Source: S010-25 sp964441285
Lineage (GTDB): Bacteria > Pseudomonadota > Gammaproteobacteria > SZUA-229
Reading direction: 5' to 3'
Assembly (NCBI GenBank): GCA_964441285.1
Contig: CAYTUK010000012.1
Span: 1-64,000 of the forward strand
DNA: 64,000 nt
Positions 44,609 to 52,743 of the stretch are shown one piece after another. A program made the translations under genes and the position numbers. Below the pieces are notes generated by a model. It ran no database searches. It was not told the DNA's origin and worked only from the letters and a program-made list of their open reading frames with translations. Position 1 is the first letter of the stretch, and each line of letters starts with the position of its first letter.

Positions 44609-44697
44609 AGAATACGGTACTTTTTCCTGTGTATAAGCACAAATTTTGTTTCGAACAAGAGGGTTATCGTCTGTAAGTTAGAGAAGCTTAAGTCGAA

Positions 44698-44725
44698 ATA
44701 TCGGCTTTGCCTCATCAGGACGGGT
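44698..44725 (-). promoter_or_regulatory. Possible sigma-28 (FliA) promoter of motAB
   Basis: On the minus strand GCCGATAT (44698-44705) matches the sigma-28 -10 consensus GCCGATAA at 7 of 8 bases, about 90 bases before motA. The best -35 (TAAC) is 18 bases away, more than the usual 15, so the match is only half convincing. motAB is a late flagellar operon in other gammaproteobacteria. Confidence 0.35.
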
Positions 44726-44768
44726 TAAATTCGACCTGTCCCTGTTATGTCGCATTCGTTTTTAACCT

Positions 44769-46472
44769 TTATTGACCAGTCAAAAATGCGACAACATCAG
44801 TTAAGTTGATGTTCTGACTTTCTGCATCTGTCCGACCCTTATATTCCACCTTGTTGTCTTTTAGACCACGGTCACCGATAACGATACGATGCGGGATGCC
44901 AATTAAATCAATATCAGCAAGCATGCCGCCGAGGCGGGCTTTTTCATCAAACAGTAAAACCTCCAGACCGGCGGTAGTGAGGATATCATGCAGCTGTAAC
45001 GCGGTTGTTTCGACGGCAGTGGATTTCTGCATATTGATGGGTGCAATGGCGACATCAAACGGTGCCAGGCTATGTGGCCAGATGATGCCGTTGTCATCAT
45101 TGTTTTGTTCAATAGCGGCAGCGACGATTCGGCTAATACCAATGCCGTAGCAGCCCATTGTCATCGTGGTGCTTTTGCCTTTTTCATTGAGTACGGTGGC
45201 TTTCATCGCGGCCGAATATTTCTGCCCGAGCTGAAATATATGCCCGACTTCAATGCCGCGAGTAATGGACAGTGTGCCTTTGCCATCGGGGCTGGCATCC
45301 CCTTCAATAATATTGCGAATATCGGCGGCGATTGGTAATGGACAATCTCTTTCCCAGTTAACGCCAGTGAAATGTTTCCCGTCTGCATTGGCACCGCAGA
45401 CGAAATCCGCCAGTTGCAGGGCGGCATAATCAGCAATTATTTTCATTTTCAGACCAACTGGGCCGATTGAACCTGGTGTGCAGCCCGCAGTCTGTTGAAT
45501 TTGTTCATCGCTGGCAAAACAAAGTGGTGCGCGGATACCTTCCAGATGACTTGCTTTGACTTCATTCAGTTCATGGTCACCACGCAATATCAATGCGACT
45601 ACTGTGTTTTCTTCGCTGCCTTCAACCAGCAACGTTTTGATACATTGTTGAGCACCAATATCAAGCAATTTACTGATTTCTTCAATACTGCGTTGATCGG
45701 GAGTTGCTACTGTTTTAAGTTGGGCTTTGGATGCAGGGCGTGGTTCAGTTGGAGGCAATGTTGTGGCTGTTTCAATATTTGCTGCGTAATCGCTGTTGCT
45801 GGAAAAGGCAATTGCGTCCTCGCCTGATTCGGCCAGTACATGGAATTCGTGCGAGCGGCTGCCACCAATGGAACCACTGTCAGCCAGAACTGCACGAAAT
45901 TCCAGCCCCATCCGATTAAAAATATTTGTGTATGTTTGGTACATGATATCGTACGTTTGTTGCAGACACGTCTGTGTACTATGAAAGGAGTAAGCGTCTT
46001 TCATGATAAATTCGCGTGCGCGCATGATCCCAAAACGAGGGCGAACCTCGTCGCGGAATTTAGTCTGTATCTGGTAATAGGTGACGGGCAGTTGCTTGTA
46101 ACTGGAAAGTTCATATCGCGCCAGATCGGTGATAATTTCTTCATGTGTAGGGCCATAGCAAAATTCACGCTGGTGGCGGTCATGAAAGCGCAGCAGCTCC
46201 GGCCCGTACTGCTCCCAGCGACCAGATTCCTGCCACAGTTCAGCTGGTTGTACTGCGGGCATTAAGACTTCCAACGCACCGCATGCATCCATTTCTTCAC
46301 GGACAATGGCTTCGACCTTGCGTAAAGAACGTAAACCCAGTGGTAACCAGGTGTAGAGACCGGAAGCCAGCTTGCGAATTAAACCAGCGCGTACCATTAG
46401 TTGGTGGCTGGCTATTTCGGCATCAGAGGGGGTGTCTTTAAGCGTTGATAGTTGAAATTGTGATAAATACAT
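44769..46472 (-). CDS. proS: Proline-tRNA ligase
   Basis: ProRS charges tRNA-Pro and edits mischarged Ala-tRNA. The 567-residue bacterial-type enzyme starts MYLSQFQLSTLKDTPSDAEI. Class II motif 2 (TKFRDEVRPRFGIMRAREFIMKD, residues 136-158) and motif 3 (GCYGIGISRIVAAAIEQ) are present. The YbaK-like editing domain is inserted between them at about residues 225-400. The C-terminal anticodon-binding domain ends the protein. Confidence 0.97.
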   Translation of the reverse strand: MYLSQFQLSTLKDTPSDAEIASHQLMVRAGLIRKLASGLYTWLPLGLRSLRKVEAIVREEMDACGALEVLMPAVQPAELWQESGRWEQYGPELLRFHDRHQREFCYGPTHEEIITDLARYELSSYKQLPVTYYQIQTKFRDEVRPRFGIMRAREFIMKDAYSFHSTQTCLQQTYDIMYQTYTNIFNRMGLEFRAVLADSGSIGGSRSHEFHVLAESGEDAIAFSSNSDYAANIETATTLPPTEPRPASKAQLKTVATPDQRSIEEISKLLDIGAQQCIKTLLVEGSEENTVVALILRGDHELNEVKASHLEGIRAPLCFASDEQIQQTAGCTPGSIGPVGLKMKIIADYAALQLADFVCGANADGKHFTGVNWERDCPLPIAADIRNIIEGDASPDGKGTLSITRGIEVGHIFQLGQKYSAAMKATVLNEKGKSTTMTMGCYGIGISRIVAAAIEQNNDDNGIIWPHSLAPFDVAIAPINMQKSTAVETTALQLHDILTTAGLEVLLFDEKARLGGMLADIDLIGIPHRIVIGDRGLKDNKVEYKGRTDAESQNINLTDVVAFLTGQ

Positions 46473-46645
46473 TAGCGGTTTGTGTTTGATTCTATAAAAA
46501 AGGGCACATTCTAACGCATAGCAGCGTGTGGGTGAAAAATCGATGGTGACTATTTTCTTGTTTCTGTCTATAGCTTTATATTAGTCGAGGTTGCCTTAAA
46601 GGGCGGCAGCCGTTTATTATTAATACACGGTATTTCTATACGGGG

Positions 46646-47113
46646 TCACTGACAAAATTTCTGACGTTTCCTTCTTGCTGTAGCAAGCCGCTGTTGGCGC
46701 TGTTTTTCACTCAGATATCTGTATTCACCTTTGGCATTAATTCCCCGCATGCGTCCATGTGAGGTAATACTGGTAATGTCACTTCTTGCCTGCTGACATA
46801 AACGCCGTTTTTCATTGGCAGGCATTTTGTCTGTTTGCCGATGTATATCGAGTTTTTTGCGTGCAGCATCAGCTTTTGTTCCCGGCGCTTCTTTTGCAAT
46901 CCGCAGTTTGGTTGTTGTATGCTGGCGAATCCGTACCCTTTTTGTCGTGGGGTTGCCTGGATCTGGTGCAGCACTATAATGAACCTGGCCATGTTTATCT
47001 ACCCATCTGTATATTGCTGCCTGGCCTGGTAGAGCGGTAAATAGTAGCGTTGAGAACAATGCCAGGCAGTTTAAATATAAAAATGATCGGTAAAAAGGTT
47101 TTTTTGCTGACAT
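46646..47113 (-). CDS. Secreted DUF4124 protein
   Basis: A 155-residue exported protein. A signal peptide (about residues 1-32, ending PGQAA) is followed directly by the DUF4124 signature IYRWVDKHGQVHYSAAPDPGNP. The rest is basic and helical (KRRLCQQARSDI). DUF4124 proteins are common in proteobacterial periplasms and have no established role. It is divergent from the LysR gene. Confidence 0.82.
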   Translation of the reverse strand: MSAKKPFYRSFLYLNCLALFSTLLFTALPGQAAIYRWVDKHGQVHYSAAPDPGNPTTKRVRIRQHTTTKLRIAKEAPGTKADAARKKLDIHRQTDKMPANEKRRLCQQARSDITSITSHGRMRGINAKGEYRYLSEKQRQQRLATARRKRQKFCQ

Positions 47114-47366
47114 GTTTTCAACCCTTAATTGGTTTTAGGATGTTACCATAGCGCAGTGTTATGAGTTGTTGACCTAATGCTAGCAGAATTCGTTGATTGC
47201 GGGCTATATCCCTGAGGAAAATAATGAATAAAGCGCGATAAGCCATCGAATAACTGGGTGGCTCGGGTGATTTTTCGGGGCAATGCGTTTTAGCTATCAT
47301 TTTTTTAATGTATTTTTTACCAGATTTTGCTGCTTTAATCTGACGAGTTTGGCGTGGTGATTTATT

Positions 47367-48263
47367 ATGGCGGATCGACGTTTAAAAATATTCCACACTG
47401 TTGCCAGGTTATTAAATTTTACCAAAGCAGGGGAATACCTGCATATGACCCAGCCAGCGGTGACATTCCAGATTCGCCAGCTTGAAGACCAGTTTAATAC
47501 CCGTTTGTTTGACCGTACGCATAACAAAGTCACATTGACAGACGCGGGTAAGCAGGTTTATATATATGCGGATCGTATCCTTAAAATATATGATGAAATG
47601 CATCACAGCATTACCGAGATGACAGGTGATATGAGTGGTGGCGTATCCTTGGGCGCAAGTACCACCATTGCAGAGTACATGTTGCCATTATTAATTGGCG
47701 AATTTAAGCTCAAGCGCCCGGACATTAAAATTAGTTTAAAAGAGTCCAATACGGAAGACATTGTGGCAATGGTAGAAAATAATGTGGTGGATCTTGGTAT
47801 TGTAGAAGGCTCGGTAAATAATAAAAATTTAATGGTTGAACAATGTCGTGTGGATCAGTTGGTAGTAATTATGCCCAATTCTCATGTGCTTGCCAGGGAA
47901 GAGACCTTGCATGTAAAAGATATTCTTTCGCATCCTTTTATTTGCCGTGAAAGTGGTTCCGGTACACAGGAAGCGATTATTAATTATGTCCGAGAACGGA
48001 GTCCTGATGGCATGTTAAATGTCTGCTTTGAATTAAGTAGCCCTGAAGCGATTAAAGGGGCGGTTGAAGCGGGTATGGGCATCTCCATTGTATCAAAGGC
48101 AAGTATTGAAAAAGAATTAAAACTGGGTACATTAACCGCAGTAGAATTATCCCCTCGACTTGAACGTCCGTTTTCATTTGTCAGGCAGCGTTATAAGTTT
48201 AAGTCACGGGCGGCGGATGAGCTGCTGGGTTTTGCCCAGGAATTTTGTAAAAAGCGCCCCTGA
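47367..48263 (+). CDS. LysR family transcriptional regulator (CysL-like)
   Basis: 298 residues. The N-terminal winged helix-turn-helix lies at residues 1-60 (FTKAGEYLHMTQPAVTFQIRQLE). The effector-binding domain runs from about 88 (SLGASTTIAEYMLPLLIGEF) and has the GSGTQEAI ligand loop near residue 195. The overall pattern is closest to CysL/YeiE/CbbR-type regulators of sulfur or carbon metabolism. Its target is unknown; no typical target gene is adjacent. The divergent DUF4124 gene shares the 250-base upstream region. Confidence 0.9.
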   Translation: MADRRLKIFHTVARLLNFTKAGEYLHMTQPAVTFQIRQLEDQFNTRLFDRTHNKVTLTDAGKQVYIYADRILKIYDEMHHSITEMTGDMSGGVSLGASTTIAEYMLPLLIGEFKLKRPDIKISLKESNTEDIVAMVENNVVDLGIVEGSVNNKNLMVEQCRVDQLVVIMPNSHVLAREETLHVKDILSHPFICRESGSGTQEAIINYVRERSPDGMLNVCFELSSPEAIKGAVEAGMGISIVSKASIEKELKLGTLTAVELSPRLERPFSFVRQRYKFKSRAADELLGFAQEFCKKRP

Positions 48264-48311
48264 AAAAGCGTTTAGTTTTCTTTTTTCGGGCAGATTCATA
48301 CGCAGCATTTA

Positions 48312-48358
48312 TTACTAAAACAGATAATAAATATCCTTTTTATCCATCCTGTTAGTAA
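48312..48358. repeat. Palindromic repeat, collapsed copy E
   Basis: 47 bases that keep only the ends of the repeat: TTACTAAAACAGAT on the left and ATCCATCCTGTTAGTAA on the right, joined with loss of about 85 central bases. The outer bases still pair (TTACTAA with TTAGTAA). It lies 48 bases after the LysR gene and ends right before the small gene at 48383. Confidence 0.8.
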
Positions 48359-48382
48359 ATGCTACCTGGAACATTATTTATT

Positions 48383-48739
48383 ATGAATAAAAAAATAAAA
48401 ACGGCGAAATATTTGATTGAATTGTTTGAAGTTCTGGACGAGGAAAGGCAGAACTCCTTGTTTGATTTTGCCGAGTATCTACATTCTCGTGGCGATTTGA
48501 TCAGTAAAGAGATTGGCGAACCAGCGCACGCACCTCGGCCTGAAAATGAAACTGTTGTTGGGGCGATTAAACGGCTAAAATCGACCTATTATATGGTGGG
48601 GAGCATGGAGGTGTTTTCTGACGCATCATCGTTAATGACGGAGCACATGGTTAAAGGCCGAGACTCTACTGAGGTAATTAATGAAATGGAAGGGCTTTTT
48701 GAAACAGCCTATCAGATTTTATTAAAAGATAATTTATGA
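48383..48739 (+). CDS. Hypothetical protein upstream of AI-2E permease
   Basis: A 118-residue soluble acidic protein that I do not recognise. It begins MNKKIKTAKYLIELFEVLDE and is predicted mainly helical (NSLFDFAEYLHSRGDL), with no signal peptide. The frame extends to an ATG at 48359 inside the edge of repeat copy E; the inner ATG is preferred. Its stop overlaps the start of the permease gene by 4 bases (ATGA), so the two are translationally coupled and may work together. Confidence 0.7.
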   Translation: MNKKIKTAKYLIELFEVLDEERQNSLFDFAEYLHSRGDLISKEIGEPAHAPRPENETVVGAIKRLKSTYYMVGSMEVFSDASSLMTEHMVKGRDSTEVINEMEGLFETAYQILLKDNL

Positions 48740-49818
48740 TAGCAGTAGTAAAATCCTGGTTTGAAAAACATTTTTCAGACCCGCAGGTTATTATTCTTGC
48801 GTTATTTTTACTGCTGGGATGTCTTTTAATTCTTTACTGGGGAAAAATACTGACCCCGGTATTAGCAGGGATTGTTATTGCTTATGTGCTGGAAGGTCTA
48901 ATTAAACGCATCCAGCGATTGGGTGTGCCACGATGTGTCGCTTTTCTGACAAGCTATTTTGTATTTATTGCGGCTTTAGTCTTTATTTTGATCGGCCTGA
49001 TACCGCTGGTGATTAGCCAGCTATCACAATTAATTAGTGAATTCCCCCGCATTCTGCTAAAAGTACAACAACTGATATTAAGCATATCGGATAAGTATCC
49101 TTTGTTATTTGCGGATAAAGAAATCAAAAGTATGTTTGGTAACTTTACTTCTGAACTGGTAGCGTTTGGGCAGAAATTAGTGACAATTTCTCTATCCTCC
49201 GCAGTGGATGTTTTTACCATTATGGTTTATCTGGTGGTGGTACCTTTGCTGGTGTTTTTTTTGTTAAAAGATAAAACGAAAATTATAAACTGGTTGCGAC
49301 GTTTTTTACCCGAGGAAAGAGGACTGGTTCATCTGGTCTGGAAAGATGTTGATATAAAAATGGGTAATTATATTCGTGGGAAATTGCTCGAAGTTGTTAT
49401 TGTTGGCGTTGCTACATTTATTCCATTAAAAATCATGGGCATGAATTATGCCGCTACTCTGAGCCTGTTTGTTGGGCTTTCTGTTATTATTCCCTATGTT
49501 GGCGCTGTTGCAGTGACCATTCCCGTTACCTTAATTGCCTGGTTTCAGTGGGGAGCAAGTAGCGATTTTATGTATCTGATGGTGTCTTATCTGGCGGTTC
49601 AATTTTTGGATGGCAATATCTTAGTGCCATTATTATTTTCTGAAGTAGTCAATATGCATCCGGCAGCGATCATTATTGCGGTGTTGTTTTTTGGTGGATT
49701 ATGGGGCGTTTGGGGCGTGTTTTTTGCAATACCGCTAGCAACTCTGGTGCAGGCAGTGATTAATGCCTGGCCATCAGTTAATAGAGACCTTATATCTCCC
49801 GCTTCCCTGACAGAATAA
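48736..49818 (+). CDS. AI-2E family transporter (PerM-like)
   Basis: A 360-residue integral membrane protein. Two N-terminal helices lie near residues 15-50, an extracellular helical region follows, and a block of five to six helices fills residues 140-340. The conserved GKLLEVVIVGVATF and the ending GGLWGVWGVFFAIPLATL are typical of the AI-2E/PerM (TqsA, YdgG, CofG) family. Substrates in this family vary and cannot be deduced. It starts within the upstream gene's stop. Confidence 0.88.
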   Translation: MIAVVKSWFEKHFSDPQVIILALFLLLGCLLILYWGKILTPVLAGIVIAYVLEGLIKRIQRLGVPRCVAFLTSYFVFIAALVFILIGLIPLVISQLSQLISEFPRILLKVQQLILSISDKYPLLFADKEIKSMFGNFTSELVAFGQKLVTISLSSAVDVFTIMVYLVVVPLLVFFLLKDKTKIINWLRRFLPEERGLVHLVWKDVDIKMGNYIRGKLLEVVIVGVATFIPLKIMGMNYAATLSLFVGLSVIIPYVGAVAVTIPVTLIAWFQWGASSDFMYLMVSYLAVQFLDGNILVPLLFSEVVNMHPAAIIIAVLFFGGLWGVWGVFFAIPLATLVQAVINAWPSVNRDLISPASLTE

Positions 49819-49870
49819 TTTCTTTGTGCTTACTCTGTTTCTGTGGTTTAAAGAGGATAAATCGTTTGTG

Positions 49871-50650
49871 TTAATTTCGGTGGTGTTGCTGAAAATGCCG
49901 TTTTTGACGCATTTTTCTGCGCCGACTATTCCATACCCATAAACCACTGAGAGACAACCATAGTAGCGCGATTGCCGCTGCATCCATCAGATAGATGCCA
50001 TATTGACCAAAAATACGGCCACTGTGTAAGTCAAGAATAATGCGTTCGAGTTTTAAACCGTTACCCTGGTAGGTGAGAAGCAGGCGCTGGTGCTCAGCAT
50101 GATTAAGCCGATATGTCTTTGACCAGTTAACCCCCTGAGCGGTTATTACAGCCCAGTCAAGGATGTGTTGATCAGCGATGTAATATAAACCTTTGCTGGT
50201 TTCTATCACTGGGCGTTTATGTTCTATGCCCAGCCGTCGAATGCCTGAAAAACGGGTAGCGGTGTCGACCTGTTCGACTAATTCCCCCGTTTTAGATAAA
50301 AGAACCAGCTTACTATCAAAGGCGACAATGTAAAATTGTTGAGTAGCAATGGCACCGTGGATGGTTTGTTCAGTTGTAAGCACATCCTTGCCATCAAAAA
50401 ATAAATGCTGGTGCCAGAAACTGATGGTATGGCTGTCAACCTTATAGGAAACTGGATTGCCTTCCGGTTTAATCCCGTACCAGTTTAATAACCATGATTT
50501 ATTGATATAGGTTTTATCCAGTTTCAACACTTCAGTGTGGTTAAGCATAATACCAGTAATGGCAAGAATAATGACCAGCACGAATGCAATCAGACCAATA
50601 CGCCGGTGCCATAAAAAAGCGGTAAATCGTTTTGGTTTTCGATTCGTCAT
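49871..50650 (-). CDS. PepSY-associated membrane protein
   Basis: 259 residues. An N-terminal membrane helix follows FLWHRRIGLIAFVLVIILAITG, then a long periplasmic region, and a second helix near the C-terminus (AAAIALLWLSLSGLWVWNSRRRK). This is the shape of PepSY-TM proteins, several of which take part in ferric siderophore reduction or electron transfer across the inner membrane. The ATG overlaps the stop of the FMN-binding protein by 4 bases, so they are made together. Confidence 0.8.
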   Translation of the reverse strand: MTNRKPKRFTAFLWHRRIGLIAFVLVIILAITGIMLNHTEVLKLDKTYINKSWLLNWYGIKPEGNPVSYKVDSHTISFWHQHLFFDGKDVLTTEQTIHGAIATQQFYIVAFDSKLVLLSKTGELVEQVDTATRFSGIRRLGIEHKRPVIETSKGLYYIADQHILDWAVITAQGVNWSKTYRLNHAEHQRLLLTYQGNGLKLERIILDLHSGRIFGQYGIYLMDAAAIALLWLSLSGLWVWNSRRRKMRQKRHFQQHHRN

Positions 50651-51198
50651 AACTGGTCGGTATTAATTTGTGAAGCCTTTGTTTTATTTATATGCTGATT
50701 AAGCAGCAGTGCAATTCTTGTGAGTTTGGTGACAGCACGGACGGATAATGTAGCACCGGAAATATTATCAATGGTGTTATCCAGCTGATTATTCTGCTTT
50801 AGTTTTGCATGATTAAACTGGCGGGTAAAAAAAGCATGACGAACTTCCCAGCCACGGCTTTCGTGAAAGGCGAGTATTTTAATTCGCTCAAGGTGATTTC
50901 TCCTGATCACAATGCCCACGGTAATGAGTTTTTCCTTGCCGATTTCTTTCAGTATCCAGGCCGTTTTCTGGCCCTGTTTCCAGTAACGTATACGCAAACT
51001 TCTGTACTTATGGTTGAGGATATTGGTCATTTGTTTTTTTAGTTCAGTGTCTGGCCATAATACCTGGGGTTTTGGTGGCTGGTTATTAAAAACCTGGCTT
51101 ATAAATGCAATCGGTTGCTGATAAACACCACCAGCCACAGCGATTGAGCCGCTAAATAAACTGAGCAGGAATAAAATATTTTTAATGCCTGTTTTCAT
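50647..51198 (-). CDS. Periplasmic FMN-binding domain protein
   Basis: 183 residues with a signal peptide (about 1-22, SGSIAVAGG). The C-terminal FMN-binding domain contains D144-N-I-S-G-A-T150. It is the ApbE-type flavinylation motif, in which FMN is attached covalently to the threonine, as in RnfG and NqrC. It probably passes electrons from the partner PepSY membrane protein to a periplasmic acceptor. The acceptor is unknown. Confidence 0.82.
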   Translation of the reverse strand: MKTGIKNILFLLSLFSGSIAVAGGVYQQPIAFISQVFNNQPPKPQVLWPDTELKKQMTNILNHKYRSLRIRYWKQGQKTAWILKEIGKEKLITVGIVIRRNHLERIKILAFHESRGWEVRHAFFTRQFNHAKLKQNNQLDNTIDNISGATLSVRAVTKLTRIALLLNQHINKTKASQINTDQL

Positions 51199-51219
51199 AA
51201 TAGATGGATTTTACATGTA

Positions 51220-51352
51220 TGACTGAAGCGGATGGAAAGGATACTTATGGTTCAAGACATGCTGTAAATCCCTCCATGTAAGCTCGACACCCGCATCCCT
51301 GCGGCTGACGGTCTTGAACCATAAGTATCCTTTTCATCCATCCTGTTAGTCA
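51220..51352 (+). repeat. Palindromic repeat, copy B
   Basis: 133 bases with ends TGACT and AGTCA. The arms 51231-51258 and 51311-51338 pair at 27 of 28 positions. The head contains the conserved core CCATGTAAGCTCGACAC and a mini-hairpin CCGCA-TCCC-TGCGG. It lies between the 3' end of the porin gene and the start of the FMN-binding gene, so it could terminate or stabilise the porin mRNA. Confidence 0.92.
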
Positions 51353-51388
51353 ATAAAATATTCGGGTTAAACTGATTTCTAAATGTCT

Positions 51389-52537
51389 TTAGAACTGATA
51401 ACCCATGCCAATATTTATGCCATCAAAGTTACCTGCAATAGCATTTTGTGCCTGGTAGTCGGCTTTGATGACAACATCTTCTTCTGGCCAGTAGTTAAAA
51501 CCAATATTTGTTTGGGCTTTTTTAGTATCGCCTGCGCCACCGTTGTCCCACTGGTTCTGGCGGGCAAAAAGACCGATTTTAGGGGTGATTTTATAAGCGG
51601 CTTCCAGATAGACACCATCCTGTACATTTTTTTGTATGGATGATGCACCCACACCGCTGATATCCCAACGGGCATATAAACCAGTGAAAGTAAAATCATT
51701 GACGCTATAACGTGCATGGGTTTCTATCAATGTCGCACCACCAACATTGTCACTGCTGTTCTGGGTGATGTCGTCCTGACGCTGGACTGTTCCCGCCACT
51801 TCCAGACCACGAATGCCAGTGTATTTAATTTGAGCTGTAATGGCTAAATTGTTCGCCTTCGCCTGCGAGCTATCCTGGCGACTGCTTCTAAGATTAAGTG
51901 AAACAGGATCAACATTTAAACCGCTGGTCAGTGCAATGTTGTAGCTGAACCCCGAACTTTGCTGGCTCGACAACATAACGCCACTTTCCGACCAGGTTGT
52001 AGGAATAATATATTTTTCAATCGGATTGCGCTCAACACCATAGAAGGTGGGGGGTTCATGGGTTTCATTTATGATACCAATGGGCACCAAAAATACGCCA
52101 GTATTAAGCTGGGTATTATCGTTTAAATCAAATTGGACATAGGCTTGTTCAACGGCAACTTCGCCTGCTTTACCGGTACCGGCAGCAGTATGTTCGATTT
52201 CGAATTCTGAGAAAAAGCGCGTCTTTGCATTAAACTCATGGTTTATAAACAATACAAAACGATGCAAATCCAGTACCTTTTTATCCGTTCCTTTGCCATT
52301 GCTTAAGTTGGTGTAATGCAGCTCGCCATAACCACCGAGAGTGGTTTGACTGGTGGTAGAATTATTGTTTTCAACTTTATCTGCCAGTTGATTAAACTGG
52401 TCTTTTAAAGTTTGAAATTCCTTATCTGTAACGGCATTGGCCACAGGGATTAGTGACAGGCTTAATAAAGCAGATGAAAGGGTGGCGTATAGCGTTTTTT
52501 TAACTGTTGTTTTATTGGATAAAGTCGTGGTTTGCAT
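51389..52537 (-). CDS. Outer-membrane porin
   Basis: 382 residues. A signal peptide (cleavage probably after ANA at residue 35) is followed by a short coiled coil (TDKEFQTLKDQFNQLADKV) and then a run of amphipathic strands (GGYGELHYTNLS, FVLFINHEFN, GLFARQNQWDN), ending with the barrel signature MGYQF. The strand pattern resembles phosphate-selective porin (OprO/P-like) proteins; the solute is unknown. A Fur-box-like site lies over its promoter, suggesting iron-linked expression. Confidence 0.85.
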   Translation of the reverse strand: MQTTTLSNKTTVKKTLYATLSSALLSLSLIPVANAVTDKEFQTLKDQFNQLADKVENNNSTTSQTTLGGYGELHYTNLSNGKGTDKKVLDLHRFVLFINHEFNAKTRFFSEFEIEHTAAGTGKAGEVAVEQAYVQFDLNDNTQLNTGVFLVPIGIINETHEPPTFYGVERNPIEKYIIPTTWSESGVMLSSQQSSGFSYNIALTSGLNVDPVSLNLRSSRQDSSQAKANNLAITAQIKYTGIRGLEVAGTVQRQDDITQNSSDNVGGATLIETHARYSVNDFTFTGLYARWDISGVGASSIQKNVQDGVYLEAAYKITPKIGLFARQNQWDNGGAGDTKKAQTNIGFNYWPEEDVVIKADYQAQNAIAGNFDGINIGMGYQF

Positions 52538-52590
52538 AAAAAGCCCCTTAAGCCTGGATATTTAATTTTAAGTAATAGTGGTGGGCGCTG

Positions 52591-52630
52591 ATTATACAGA
52601 ACAAGAATGCAAATGCAAATGATTCGTATA
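52591..52630 (-). promoter_or_regulatory. Porin promoter with overlapping Fur-box-like site
   Basis: Minus-strand -10 TATAAT (52591-52596) and -35 TTTGCA (52614-52619) are 17 bases apart. Over the -35, at 52606-52630, the + strand shows repeated AATGCA units (AATGCAAATGCAAATGATTC), about 11 of 19 positions like the Fur box GATAATGATAATCATTATC. A repressor bound here would block the -35. Confidence 0.5.
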
Positions 52631-52743
52631 TGTATTTATCGCTTAAGGGGAAACTTCATCAATCGATTGATGGATAGCGGTAATTAATGCGGGTTTCTGG
52701 CTTTTTGCAAAGCAGGTTGCTGGTTGTTTTGTTGCTTGTTTCG

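Noticed and set aside
44700..44718. Hammerhead-ribozyme-like CTGATGAGGCAAAGCC on the minus strand before motA
   Set aside because: The following GAAA is GATA and there is no room for a stem I hairpin in the required order, so the core cannot form.
47118..47300. 60-codon minus-strand frame between the DUF4124 and LysR genes
   Set aside because: No ribosome binding site or recognisable features; it occupies the shared upstream region of two divergent genes.
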